In this document: in pieces, positions 33,057 to 43,873 of the stretch
Numbering within the stretch: the first letter of the stretch is position 1
Layout of the letters: every line of letters starts with the position of its first letter
From: Tranzscheliella williamsii
Lineage: Eukaryota > Basidiomycota > Ustilaginomycetes > Ustilaginales > Ustilaginaceae
Assembly (NCBI GenBank): GCA_023212725.1
Contig: JALBYF010000002.1
Location: forward strand, 542,071 to 606,070
Reading direction: 5' to 3'
Length of the DNA stretch: 64,000 nt
Translations under genes and position numbers: made by a program
The notes under the pieces: generated by a model
Told to the model about the DNA's origin: nothing
Databases searched by the model: none
What the model saw: the letters and a program-made list of their open reading frames with translations, nothing else

Positions 33057-36000
33057 TTAGCCAAGCGTGTGTCCGTCGAGGTCTAGGACGGCTTGGCAGC
33101 GCTGGCAGAGGCGGTCGTGCTCGGATTCTCTGCGGAATGTGCGGCAGCGGGGGCATTTGTGGCGGGGTGAGCGCCTGACTCTGACTGTGACGGTGTCTCG
33201 GCGGTCCTCGAGGGCCCAGCCGGGGTGGTGGGGGTGTTCCGGGCCGAGCACGTTGACGCGGGCTACGTTGAAGAGTTCGGTGAGTTCTTGTGCTGTGGAG
33301 GGGGGTATGTGAGCGGGGTGAATGTTTGGCTGTGGGAGGGGGGCGAGGGTGCTTACCATGCTGCTCGACTGTAGGTACTGGGGTGGTGAGGAGGAGGTCG
33401 ACCTCTGCTTCGAAGGATGTCTTGACGTGCGCGGCCTTGCGCGCCTGCTCGATCAGGGCGAGCGCGGCATCGCGCAGCGCCAGCAGCCGCCCCGCGGCGC
33501 CCGCCGCCTCTGTGTCCTCCCACACCGCGTCCTGCGATCAAACCGTCAGCTCTACCGCCCCTCTCGCCCCCGCAGCACCACGGCACACTTACCACATTCT
33601 GCCACCCGCTCGCAAACACCGACTGCGCATCCGCCGCGCCCTCGCTGGGGTCCGACGTCGCCCCTCCCCGGTAGTGGTGGATCTCCTCGGCCAGGATCGG
33701 CGCAATCGGCGCCAGAATGCCGGTAAACGTCTTCAGAACCTAGGCAGCCGCAAGCATCCTCCGCATCAGCACGCGGTCCGCAGCAGGCCACAATCCCCCC
33801 ACCCCCCGGCGGTACTTACCTGATCAATCACCGCCACCATCGCCTGACGCCGATCGCTGGTGACACTGTCGACGTACAGGCAGTCCTTGGCGATGTCGAG
33901 GTACAGGTTGGACAGCGTGCTGTTGGTGAACTCCGTCAGCCGGCGGACGACTGTTGTGAGTGTGCAGATGCGGACGAGTCAGCTCGGCACGTGGCGCGCG
34001 AGGGTGCCAGCGTCGAGGTACTCACCTTGGGCAAAGTCGTAGGCGTCGTATGCTTTGGCGCACGCGCGCTCGAGGAGGAAGAGCTCGTGCATCACGAAGC
34101 GGTCCAGCAGGGTCATGCGCGCCTTGTTCAGCGAAGCGACCTGGCCGGGCGGAGGCAGGTTGGCCAGCATGAAGCGGGCCGTGTTGCGCAGCTTGCGCAG
34201 CGTCTCGGCGGTCTTGCTGATGATCAGCGTGCCGATCGGCGGGTCGGTGGTGTAGTCGGTACGCGCGGCCCACAGGCGGAGTACGTCGATGCCGTACGCG
34301 GGCTGATCGGCGCTGGCACCGCCGTGCGTAATGGCGAGCGGCGAGAGCACATTGCCGAGGCTCTTGCTCATCTTGCGGCTCTCGTTGTCCAGCACGTAGC
34401 CATGGGTCACCACGGTGCGGTACGGAGCAACAGGTACCTCGCCCTCCGGCATCGTCGCGACCACGGTGATTAGCGACGACTGGAACCAGCCCCGGTGCTG
34501 GTCCGAGCCCTCGAAGTACACATCGGCGACAGGCCGCGCCCGGCGCGCCTCCTGCAGCCGCGCAGGCAGCACGTCTCGTAGCGTCGCCCACGAGGTCCCG
34601 CTGTCGAACCACACATCCACCGTGTCCTCGCCCTTGCGCCACTCGCGCCCGGCGCAGCGGTACTGTGGGGCAACAAACTCGGCGGCGTCCGCCTGCCACC
34701 AGTAGTCGGTGCCCCGTGATTCCAGAATCGCGGCAATGTGCTCAATGTTCTCCGCCGTCATCAGCGGCTCGTCCGTGACGCTGTCGTAGAGCACTGGGAT
34801 CGGCACGCCCCACACCCGCTGCCGCGAAATGCACCACTCCGAGCGGCCTCGGATGAACGACTCCAAGCGGGCCCGCGAGTTCTCCGGCACAAAGACGACG
34901 TCCTTTAGCGCCGCGATGGCGTCGTCCTTGATACGGTCCAGATTCGCAAACCACTGCGCCGTGGCTCGCACGATAACCGGCTGCTTGGACCGCCAATCGT
35001 ACGGATACTTGTGGCGCAGCGTCTGCATGCTGACCAGCGCGCCCCTCTCCTTGAGTATCGAGACAACCTCACGCGCGCCATCCGTAAGTACCTCTTTGCC
35101 GACGAGCCTGGAGGCAACATTGTCCGCTTCGGCACCGGCACCCTCCGCCTCGAGCGCACGAAGGTCATCCGTGTACCTGCCAAAGTCGTCCACGGGGGAG
35201 ACGATACCCTTATTCTGCAGCTGGCCCTGCTGCTTCCATATCTGGTAGTCCTCGGCACCATGCGCCGGCGCGGAGTGGACAAGCCCGGTACCTGATGTTG
35301 CGGTGACATAGTCTGCCATCAGTATCGGACGGGGAGGCCCGTTGCGATCACCCAATGGCGTCCTGTACGTGGTATCGACGAGATCAGAACCGGATACGCG
35401 ACCGACTTCGGTGAGCGGCCCTAGCGTCGCCTCGCCTGCTTCTCCGTTGCTCTTAAGCTGAGAGGACAGCTGTGATACCGCTTCGACCCGCTCCGAGGCG
35501 ATAAGGAAGAGCGAGTCGCCGTCGCCGCCTCGCCGGACGATGCTGTACTGCATATGGGGATGTACATTAATGGCCATATTTGAGGGAAGGGACCACGGCG
35601 TCGTTGTCCAGATGACCGCCTTGAGCTTGGTAGCCGCAGTCGTGAGGCCAGGTAGTGCTTCGATCAGGCGTGGACCAGGTAGGAGGTTAAAGGCGACATA
35701 CACAGCCTTACTGAGATGGTCCTCGCGGTACTCGAGCTCTGACTCGGCCAGAGCGGTTCGGTTGGATGGCGACCAGTATACTGGACGGTACTGACGATAA
35801 ATAAGACCTTTGCGCACCATTTCCGCGAAGACGCGTAGCTGCCTGGCCTCGTACTTGGGGTCGGATGTTCTGTAGGTGGCCTTGTCGTCCCAGTCGGCCA
35901 TGATGCCGAAGCGGGCAAATTCCTCTTTCTGCAATGCCACAGCATTTGTGGCTTCTACCCGGGCGCGCTCGCGGACCTCAGTGGCGCTCAGCTGGTCTCG

Positions 36001-36513
36001 CTCGGTGGCACGGAGGTGAGCCAGTGCCTTGGCTTCGATGGGCAAGCCGTGACAATCCCAGCCGGGCATATAGTGGACGCGCTTGCCCTTCAGCACCTGA
36101 TATCGATTCGATATGTCCTTGAGGATCTTGTTCAGGGCGTGGCCGCAGTGAAGACTGCCATTGGCGTAGGGAGGGCCGTCATGGAAGACAAAGTCGCCCG
36201 TTGTAGTCGCCCTGTTCTGCTGCCACTTGTAGAGCTCGCCGCATGTTCTGTCGTAGAAAAGCTTGTCGCGCTTAGCTGCGTTTGCGCGGATCTCAAAGGC
36301 TGTTCGCGGAAGCTGCAAAGTGTGGGAGTAGGCTTTTGACTCGTTATCTCGATCTTGATCTGGGCGACTCGCCTTCTGTTTTAGGCCGGCTGAGGTTGAA
36401 GTAAGGTGTCGTATGCGCGTCGCCGTACCTGGACACGGCGGCGCAAAGGTGGAGAAAGGCGGAGTTACGCAGAGCCTGGAGAAAACCAAGCCATGGGCGG
36501 TACGCATCACCAC
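33057..36513 (-). CDS. ISM1: Mitochondrial isoleucyl-tRNA synthetase
   Basis: Five exons on the minus strand: 34026-36513, 33820-33950, 33593-33739, 33357-33531, 33057-33292. Introns are 75, 80, 61 and 64 bp with GTAAG/GTGAG donors and AG acceptors; all phases agree, giving 1058 aa. The Arg/Ser/Thr-rich N-terminus (~45 residues) is a mitochondrial leader. The class Ia core has PPYANGSLHCGH (residues 122-125 in the HIGH position are HCGH), GWDCHGLP, a CP1 editing domain with TTTPWSLPSN, HGYVLDNESRK, and KMSKS at 714-718. The anticodon-binding helical region is split over the small exons. The last exon ends with CPRC...CQRC, the zinc site of bacterial and organellar IleRS, so the exon chain is complete. 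The neighbouring IleRS/MetRS pair are both organellar enzymes. Confidence 0.93.
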
Positions 36514-37171
36514 AGCCGGTAGTTGCGTACAGCCAACAGCGCTTAAGTGGTGGATACGCTTGGGGATATAGTCGATCTCGCCAGATGGCTCAAGACGGAG
36601 GTGTCATTCTTCTCATCCGGCTCAGACTAAGAAGAATCCCACTATAATGTGCGGAATTAACATAGGGAAGAACTGCTTTTCCGATTTCCGAATATGGATT
36701 AGGGCCCGATGCAAGGCGATGTGAGCCGATGTGAGGCGATCTAAGGGTGTTAGAGAAGACGTGTTGCTCGGATCCGACAAAGTGACTCTGTGCAGCAGCA
36801 AAAGGCTACAATGTGAACGTTAAGCACTCGCACTTGGCTAATCACTCTGCTTCTCTTTCTCCCATCCGCTCCTCCCGGCACAACAGCGCCTGAGCATGCC
36901 ATCCGGGGCGTAGACCTTCGACTCTCCATATAGGCTATCCTCAGCTCCGTCCACTGCGACCTCCACACGTCCTTGACTGCATAACAGAGACCTCTCCAGG
37001 TGCCATTCTCATCTCACCAACAAATATGGTCAGGCAAGCGTTTTGACTAGTGTACGGCAGTTCCCAGCCTCGTCCGGCGCTCATTAGGCCAGCAGCCATA
37101 TCCAGAATTGAGCGCTGCTTGCCCATGAAGACAGGCCGGCTTCTGAGTCCTTTCTCACCGCCTTGTTCACC
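36514..37171. promoter_or_regulatory. Divergent region, ISM1 / ABD1
   Basis: 658 bp between divergent start codons. It contains a short tandem GATGTGAGCC/GATGTGAGGC repeat at about 36718-36740. No TATA box or RNA gene was recognised. Confidence 0.45.
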
Positions 37172-40100
37172 ATGCCTCAATACGACCCCGTTCGTGATGC
37201 TGGCAGCGGGCCGGATCGCTCTTCTCCATCCCCACGTCGCCCATCGCTAGCCGACATTAACCGCCGATCATCTTCGAACGAACATACACTAGGCTATTCG
37301 GATGAGAGTATACCATCACGCCGTAGCATGTCTAATCACAGCATGTCGTATCTGAAGGCCGACGACGAGACATACCGTCGGGCCAACTCATCCAACCCAG
37401 GTGCAATGCCCTTTTCTCCGCGGTCTTCTGTCTCCAGTATCTCTCGGGAACAACCGCGGTATCCCGATGATTCCTTCGACCATTCAGCGATGCACGAACA
37501 AGGCTATCACGCTTCTCACTCCCCTCCACATCCGCGACGGAGCGCTTCGATCGCAGATCTGATCGTTGCCAGCGAGATGACCGCTGCTGAACGCGAAAGG
37601 GGCCATTACCCGCTCAAGTCGGCGGTCCATCCTTCAGAGCAGATCTACCACGATCACAGCATGAGTCGATCCAGCAGCGCATCTGCCAGCCTTCAGCCGG
37701 CCACGCCGTCCTTCCATGCGTCTACGTCGCAGCCACATATCTCCCCGCATCTTCCTCGTCACGCCCCCAGAGCGGAAAGAAGCCCAAGCATGGCCCATCT
37801 GTTGAATGATGGAACTGCCGGTGCGGTCGCGGACCGCCCAAGATCCGGTTCTCATTCGTCCGTCTCTTCGCACATCTCTCAACAACCGATTCCTTTCTAT
37901 CAGGCTCAACATTCACCGCTTGGCCATCAACAGGGCACCCCGGCATCACATACGGTCCTTACTTCCTCTGCCTACCCGAATCACAACTATCTTCGCGATC
38001 GTCCATCTAGCTCGCATTCGGGCGCCGGTTCTATCTCCGCGGTAGGGTATCCAGTGCGGTCAAATTCTCCGACGAGCTACCATCCAGCGAGCCTATCCAC
38101 TCTCAATCGGGGAGGAGGCTCCAGCCCCGGCCTTGGGACCGTCCCGCTCGGACACGGTGGTGAGAGGCCCCGGTTTGCCTCACAGTCGGGCTCGATTGGC
38201 ATGGCCCCCATCCCTAGGGCTGGGTCTGGCTCGTTTGCCTACGTCAGTGCATCATCCAGCCCTTCAGCCGTACTAGGGCATATGCAACCATCGCCTTCTC
38301 ACCGATTCGCAGTGCCAGAGCTGCCGTACACCCGTTCGCCCGAATACAGGAGGGTGCCGCTGCCAATTTCGCCAACGTCTTCCGCCCACCCCGGGCCCCC
38401 ACGCTCCTCAGTGCACGGGTCGGCCATGGCCTCATCCTACCACGCTCCTTCTCCGGCACAGCATTCGTACGAAGATCATGAACGACGCTTGTCGTCTGTG
38501 GGCGGCATGCTACCTCCTCCCAGTGTTTCTCCGCGAAGGGGCAGCCTCACCCACCCGATAAGCGCCAGCCAACGGTACCACCCTTCTACGCCAGGGAGCG
38601 TTATGCCACCCACACCAGGCAGCGTCTCTTCCGCGGGTCACTACCCGGTCACTCCAGGCTCGCGCTCGCTGTCCTCTGTCACTCCCGGCGGAATGGGTTT
38701 GCGGCAGAGCGAAGCAAGCAACTATTTCCCCCACATGGTGTACGACAATGATGACCTCTCGAGACGAGATTACGTTGGGCCCCCGAGCGCGGCTTCTTAT
38801 CCTGTGCCGGACATCGAACACTCACGACAATCTAGTCTGAGCCATAGGAAGCACGACGGTGCCGAGGATTACCGCGCGATGGGAGCGGCAGTGACGCCCG
38901 GACCCCGACCATCAGACACGACCAACGACGCCGACTTTGAATCGAGAGACCCGCTGTCCGCGCCACATATGAGCTGGTCTCAAGCTGAGACTGGGGGTCG
39001 TCCTTCGCACGACCTTGAAGCGGTGGAAGACTCGGCAGAAGCGTTTGCCCAAGGCGATGTGCTGCCCGAGAAGCAGAATAATAATGCTGGTGATCGAGAA
39101 AGGGCGCGCTCATCGACGTCCAGCGAGGCATCTCAACGCAAGCAGCAACCGGGGAGTCCTTTGACCCTGAAAGCGCCGCTGAAGAGCGAAGCTAGTCCGG
39201 CACGAGAAGGCGCTGCCGACACGATTCCATCGTCGGAGGGATCATCTGGCGCCATCGCCAAAAAGCAGTTCAATCCGGACTCTACTTCCCACTCGTCCGA
39301 AAAAGACAATGGCACGGTTCGTGGCGACTCTGTCACTCCAGCGGTCGCGCCTCTCCCACGATATGCGCCGACAAGGCGCGTATCGCCCCCAAAGCAAGTC
39401 ATGAGACCAATCGGTATCGAGGAGATCGACGAGAAACGCAGCCGTTGCAAGAATCCCCTGCGCAGCGAGTGGGAGGAGCAGCACCACGCCAATAGCCGCG
39501 AAACCCTGGACCAGATCCTGCGAGACTTCCACACCAAGCTGCCTTCGAAAGCGGCAAACGGAGGCGACAGTACCCAAGCCACTGCCGATGCATCCGAGAC
39601 AAGTCGGAAGCGAGCGCTGGCCGAGACGCTGGAAGACGCAGAGGAGGTGGCACATCACTACAATAAGCGCAAGGAGGTGGGCATCCAGGGCCGCGAAGAC
39701 TCGCCGATCATCGCGTTGCGCAAGTTCAACAACTGGATCAAGTCGGTGCTCGTAGGCTCGTTTGCAAGAGGCCGCGACCCGACGCTGGATGGGCGATCGC
39801 GTCCTCGGGGCGGCCGCATCCTGGATCTAGGCTGCGGCAAGGGCGGCGATTTGAAGAAATGGGACAAGGTGGATCCGAGTGGAATGGTGGGCGCGGACAT
39901 TGCCGCTGTTTCCATCGAGCAGGCCATCTCGCGGCATCGAGACAATGGCCACCGCTTTCCCGCCGACTTTTACGCGTTCGACTGCTTCTCGACGGCTCTG
40001 GGCGAGGTAATTCCTCGAGAGCTGTTGGAACCGATGTTCGACAACGTGACCCTACAGTTCTGCATGCACTACGCCTGGGAAAATGTGCAGAAGGCACGAA

Positions 40101-40558
40101 TGATGCTGGAGAACGTCTCGAAATACATGCGCAAGGGCGGTGTCTTTATTGGTACGATCCCCGACAGCTCGGAGCTGCGGAACCGCCTGGCGTCGAGTGC
40201 CAATCCCGAGGACCGGTCGTTTGGCAACCGATACTACAAAGTGGTCTTTGACCAGACCGAGACGTTTCCGCCATTTGGCAATCGCTACGTCTTCTTCCTG
40301 GAGGATGCCGTGGAAAACGTGCCAGAGTACGTAGTCGATTTTGATGTCTTTGAAGATCTGGCACAGGAGGTAGGGCTGCGATGCATCTACCGCAAGAACT
40401 TTGCCGACATCTACCGCGACGAGTCAAGGCATCCTGAATTTGGGCGGCTCCTGGAACGGATGAAGGTTTGCCGGCGCGACGGCTCGCTGATCATGGACCA
40501 AGACATGTGGCTCGCGGCCACGCTCTATCTTGGGTTCGCCTTTGAGAAGGTGCGCTGA
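37172..40558 (+). CDS. ABD1: mRNA cap guanine-N7 methyltransferase with ~750-residue N-terminal extension
   Basis: A 1128-aa intronless protein. The catalytic domain occupies about residues 755-1128: SPIIALRKFNNWIKSVL, the SAM motif I DLGCGKGGD (residues 885-893), acidic GADIAAVSIEQA, FDNVTLQFCMHYAWEN and GGVFIGTIPDSSELR, all matching Abd1/RNMT. This nuclear enzyme methylates the GpppN cap to m7GpppN during early transcription. Yeast Abd1 is 436 aa, so the extension is exceptional: Ser/Pro/His/Tyr-rich, with several SPxR and RRS phospho-like sites and a cluster of TPGS/TPGG repeats near residues 472-510. The extension is in one uninterrupted frame with the enzyme, with no plausible ATG context marking a shorter form. 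ATG 37172 is the first ATG of the frame. I am certain of the enzyme; the extension's role is unknown. Confidence 0.93.
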   Translation: MPQYDPVRDAGSGPDRSSPSPRRPSLADINRRSSSNEHTLGYSDESIPSRRSMSNHSMSYLKADDETYRRANSSNPGAMPFSPRSSVSSISREQPRYPDDSFDHSAMHEQGYHASHSPPHPRRSASIADLIVASEMTAAERERGHYPLKSAVHPSEQIYHDHSMSRSSSASASLQPATPSFHASTSQPHISPHLPRHAPRAERSPSMAHLLNDGTAGAVADRPRSGSHSSVSSHISQQPIPFYQAQHSPLGHQQGTPASHTVLTSSAYPNHNYLRDRPSSSHSGAGSISAVGYPVRSNSPTSYHPASLSTLNRGGGSSPGLGTVPLGHGGERPRFASQSGSIGMAPIPRAGSGSFAYVSASSSPSAVLGHMQPSPSHRFAVPELPYTRSPEYRRVPLPISPTSSAHPGPPRSSVHGSAMASSYHAPSPAQHSYEDHERRLSSVGGMLPPPSVSPRRGSLTHPISASQRYHPSTPGSVMPPTPGSVSSAGHYPVTPGSRSLSSVTPGGMGLRQSEASNYFPHMVYDNDDLSRRDYVGPPSAASYPVPDIEHSRQSSLSHRKHDGAEDYRAMGAAVTPGPRPSDTTNDADFESRDPLSAPHMSWSQAETGGRPSHDLEAVEDSAEAFAQGDVLPEKQNNNAGDRERARSSTSSEASQRKQQPGSPLTLKAPLKSEASPAREGAADTIPSSEGSSGAIAKKQFNPDSTSHSSEKDNGTVRGDSVTPAVAPLPRYAPTRRVSPPKQVMRPIGIEEIDEKRSRCKNPLRSEWEEQHHANSRETLDQILRDFHTKLPSKAANGGDSTQATADASETSRKRALAETLEDAEEVAHHYNKRKEVGIQGREDSPIIALRKFNNWIKSVLVGSFARGRDPTLDGRSRPRGGRILDLGCGKGGDLKKWDKVDPSGMVGADIAAVSIEQAISRHRDNGHRFPADFYAFDCFSTALGEVIPRELLEPMFDNVTLQFCMHYAWENVQKARMMLENVSKYMRKGGVFIGTIPDSSELRNRLASSANPEDRSFGNRYYKVVFDQTETFPPFGNRYVFFLEDAVENVPEYVVDFDVFEDLAQEVGLRCIYRKNFADIYRDESRHPEFGRLLERMKVCRRDGSLIMDQDMWLAATLYLGFAFEKVR

Positions 40559-41870
40559 ACGCCCCGTTTCGTTTGCCTTGCCGCTCTCCATCCGCAGAGG
40601 CTCGCTCCCGCTAGCTGCCCGCATGGGCGTCTCTACCCTTTCGATGCACTGTATTACTAGTTTGCATGGCCATTCAATGCCGCTCAATGTATTGCTGTTC
40701 CGTGCCTCTGCCTTTTTGGCAGGCTAGTCATCAGAAAAGAGTTGAGCGGAAGTCTCTGCTGTCGACATGCGCGCTGCATCAGTGTAATCGGCCTGGCAGC
40801 ACTCACCCCCTCTATCTACGTCTTGGGTTGCTGCCACGATTTGCGGGACCCCACCGAGCTTGCCGATTCGCTGCAGGCTAAAAGCGAGGTCTAACAGCGT
40901 GCACCCCAACCTCATCCGCCGCCATGCGCCGTATGAAGTTACATGGATGATTTAGCCTCGTGACTCCAGGGAAAATCACTCTACTTTACTAGTAAGGCTA
41001 CGGGCTACAATTCAATGATTACTCGCGTAAGAAAACATAAATCTGGGACGCGGCTGTCTTCCGACTCTCGAGTCAGAGCGCTTCTGTTTCGGTCATCTTC
41101 CGCCTTTTTAAGCCGGGCTAGCCATGATCAACTTTTCTGAGTATCTTTACGCCAGACTTTACTTCAACTGGGCTTCTGGCAACGCCAAACTAAAGTGAAA
41201 TCCATCGGCCATCGCCCGGTCACAGTGAATGCGACAGTCTGAGCCAAGTCGGTGTTTAATACTTGCAGCCGCAAACGGTGACCATCATCTAAGAAGCGGC
41301 CGCGCTGCTTCGCTTCACCGCCGATCGAGTCCTCGACCTTTCAGTCGCTCCTGCCGCACTACCGCATCTTCATGACTGTATCCCCACCCCACAGCCCGAC
41401 GCTCCCCACCCGAAACCTTCTGCCTCCGTCCCACCACAGCCATCCACCTCCCTTTCGCCATCCCGCCCGCCATACAAGTATCCGTAAAGCCGACACCAGC
41501 CGCACATCGGGGGACTTTACGTATTCGTGATACCGCAAGACAAGAGCGCTGGTGATCCATCCCATTTCTTTGTGCTGCCGCTGCAGGCCTTGTGAAGCTG
41601 CCGCTGAAGGCGAGTGGATCGCATGTCCCGAACACACGTAAGTCGTGCGCTTCTGCGTCAGCATAGCAGCATTTGGGATCGGCACGGCATTTCCGGCCAC
41701 TTTGCCTATGCTCACGGGACGATTTGCTGACGAGCCTTCATTATACCCTCTCTCCTCTGTGAACGACCTGTCCTCACCGGCTTTGCGCTCCCCATTTCGG
41801 CCACAAACCTTTGCGTTGCTTGCGTCGGTTTTGCGATGGTACGGCTCCAACCTCGAAGCCAAATGCACCT
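40559..41870. other. Intergenic region ABD1-NMNAT
   Basis: 1.3 kb without a supportable gene. The stretch 41330-41480 is pyrimidine-rich on the plus strand (CCCCACCC-type runs) and probably belongs to the NMNAT promoter or leader. No RNA gene or repeat family was recognised. Confidence 0.45.
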
Positions 41871-43746
41871 ATGCCAAGGATGACGGACTCACACGCAGGA
41901 CCGGGAGCTCCGTCGTCGCTCAAATTTGCTGCGCTTTCTGTGCAAAGCTACCAGCTCGACAGTCCGCCGTTCACCGGAACCGCCGTTGGGGGCAGTGGCC
42001 CACTAGATGAAGGCGGTCGGCGGATCGACCCTCGCACCGCAGATGCAGCGTCCCACGCTGCACCTTCATCCTCCCGTGACGGCGACCATGCATCCTCGGG
42101 CACTGGCAAAGAGCCCAAAAAGGCGACAAGGAGTCCCTTGGCCAAGAGCACCTCCGGTCGCTCACTCGAACTTAAAGACGAAGACCCTTATACCCGCTCC
42201 ATGTTCCCGGAGAACTCATCAGGTGCTGCCTCGGTCGATCAACCAAGCGCAAAGACGTTCACCTCGCAGCAAGAGGCCGCTCAGCTTTCTCCAACCTCAA
42301 GGTCCTCTTCAAGAGCCCGGTCTGACTCCAAGAAGCGCTCGTCTGATTCACAGCCTCGCCCGCGCCACGACGGCGACGTGCCGCATTGGGATCTGGACGG
42401 TAGCCTCTGCTCCCGCGACGCGAGTTCGGCCAGTCTCGCCACGCTTTCGCAACACCATCGTGTCCAAAGCCTGTCTACAGATCACAAGCAAGCGCTCTCG
42501 GACGAGACACGCGGGCCGAGTTCGAGGGACAGCACGTCTAGCCACCGGGATGCTGCGTCAGCACCGGTCAGCCGCAGCTATTCGCAACAGGAGACGGACG
42601 GAGATGAGAACAGGCCGGCGTATTCGCAGTTTCCTGACGATGTGGATGCACAGGAGGACGCTGGTTCTTCGGCGGCAGAGAAGGACAGCGAGGTGGATGG
42701 AGATGAGGAGATGGCGCAGAGCTCGAGCGCTGGTCTTCGCTATCGCGACACGCGCGTTCCGAGGCAAGGCCAGACAAAGGAGGAGTACCGCTTCCCGCGT
42801 CACCGTCTGCCAACCAAGATGCGCGACGAGAGCAAGACGCCGCTCGTCATTGTCGCCTGTGGAAGTTTCTCGCCGCCGACCTATTTGCATCTGCGCATCT
42901 TCGAAATGGCCAAAGACCAGGTCGTCGAGTCGGGCAAGTACGAGCTCCTGGCCGGGTACTACTCGCCGGTCTCGGACTACTACAAGAAGGAGGGGCTGGC
43001 CAAGGCCACCCATCGCGTCCGCATGTGCGAGCTGGCGGTCGAAAAGACGTCCACCTGGCTCATGGTCGACGCGTGGGAGTCGCTCCAGGACGAGTACCAG
43101 CGCACGGCCGTCGTGCTCGACCACTTTGACGACGAGATCAACGGAGGCGCCGACGGCGGCGTCACGCTCAGCGACGGCTCGAGCAAAAAGGTCAAGATCA
43201 TGCTTCTCGCCGGCGGCGATCTAATCCAGAGCATGGGCGAACCAGGCGTCTGGGCCACGGTGGATGTGAGTAGCAGACCGCGGGGATACTAACTCCACGC
43301 ACGCCCGCCGCACACCGCGCTGACACTGACCATCGGCGTGTTGACCGCGCATCCTCCACAGCTCCACCACATCCTCGGCCGCTACGGCTGTCTGATCGTA
43401 GAGCGGACAGGCGCCGATGTGTGGACATTCCTGCTCTCGCACGATCTGCTCTGGCGCTACCGCCGCAACCTCAAGATCGTCAAGCAGACCATCTACAACG
43501 ACATCTCGTCCTCCAAGGTGCGCCTCTTTGTGCGCCGCGGCCAGTCGATCAAGTACCTCCTCCCCAACAGCGTCATCCAGTACATCGAGAGCGAAGGCAT
43601 GGTGAGTAGCCCCGACCCCGCTTGGCCCCGGCAACGCGCACACGGGCTGACACTGACACCCCCCTTACTCCCGTGCCCCTCACCGGCAGTACCGCATGCC
43701 ACCGGACGAGGACAACCATCTCGAGCCTGAGGACACCAACTGGTAG
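41871..43746 (+). CDS. NMA1: Nicotinamide/nicotinate mononucleotide adenylyltransferase with N-terminal extension
   Basis: Three exons: 41871-43265, 43362-43601, 43690-43746, with introns of 96 and 88 bp (GTGAGT donors, CACAG/GGCAG acceptors, both phase 0); 563 aa. The nucleotidyltransferase domain starts at ~residue 320: VIVACGSFSPPTYLHLRIFEMA is the eukaryotic NMNAT version of the GxFxPx(H/T)xxH motif, followed by SDYYKKEGL, the HRVRMCELAV segment, LLAGGDLIQSM, and IYNDISSSKVR (ISSTxxR-type motif). The enzyme joins ATP and NMN or NaMN to make NAD+ or its deamido form, in nucleus and cytosol. The ~320-residue Ser/Asp/Arg-rich N-terminus is not part of the usual ~400-aa fungal enzyme. The start could also be ATG 41880. 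It converges on CWC22 (127 bp). Confidence 0.93.
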
Positions 43747-43873
43747 TCAACCTACCCCTGCTCCCTTCACAGGGGTCTGTAGTATTCACAATCACAAGGC
43801 TAACTGTCTAGATGGGAGAAAGACCTTTGTATGCACCGACAGCGACAGGACAAGGCGAGCCTGCGCACGCGGC

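Noticed and set aside
42007..43224. 405-codon plus-strand frame overlapping NMNAT
   Set aside because: Same strand but another frame than a clear NMNAT exon; Arg/Ser-rich shadow composition.
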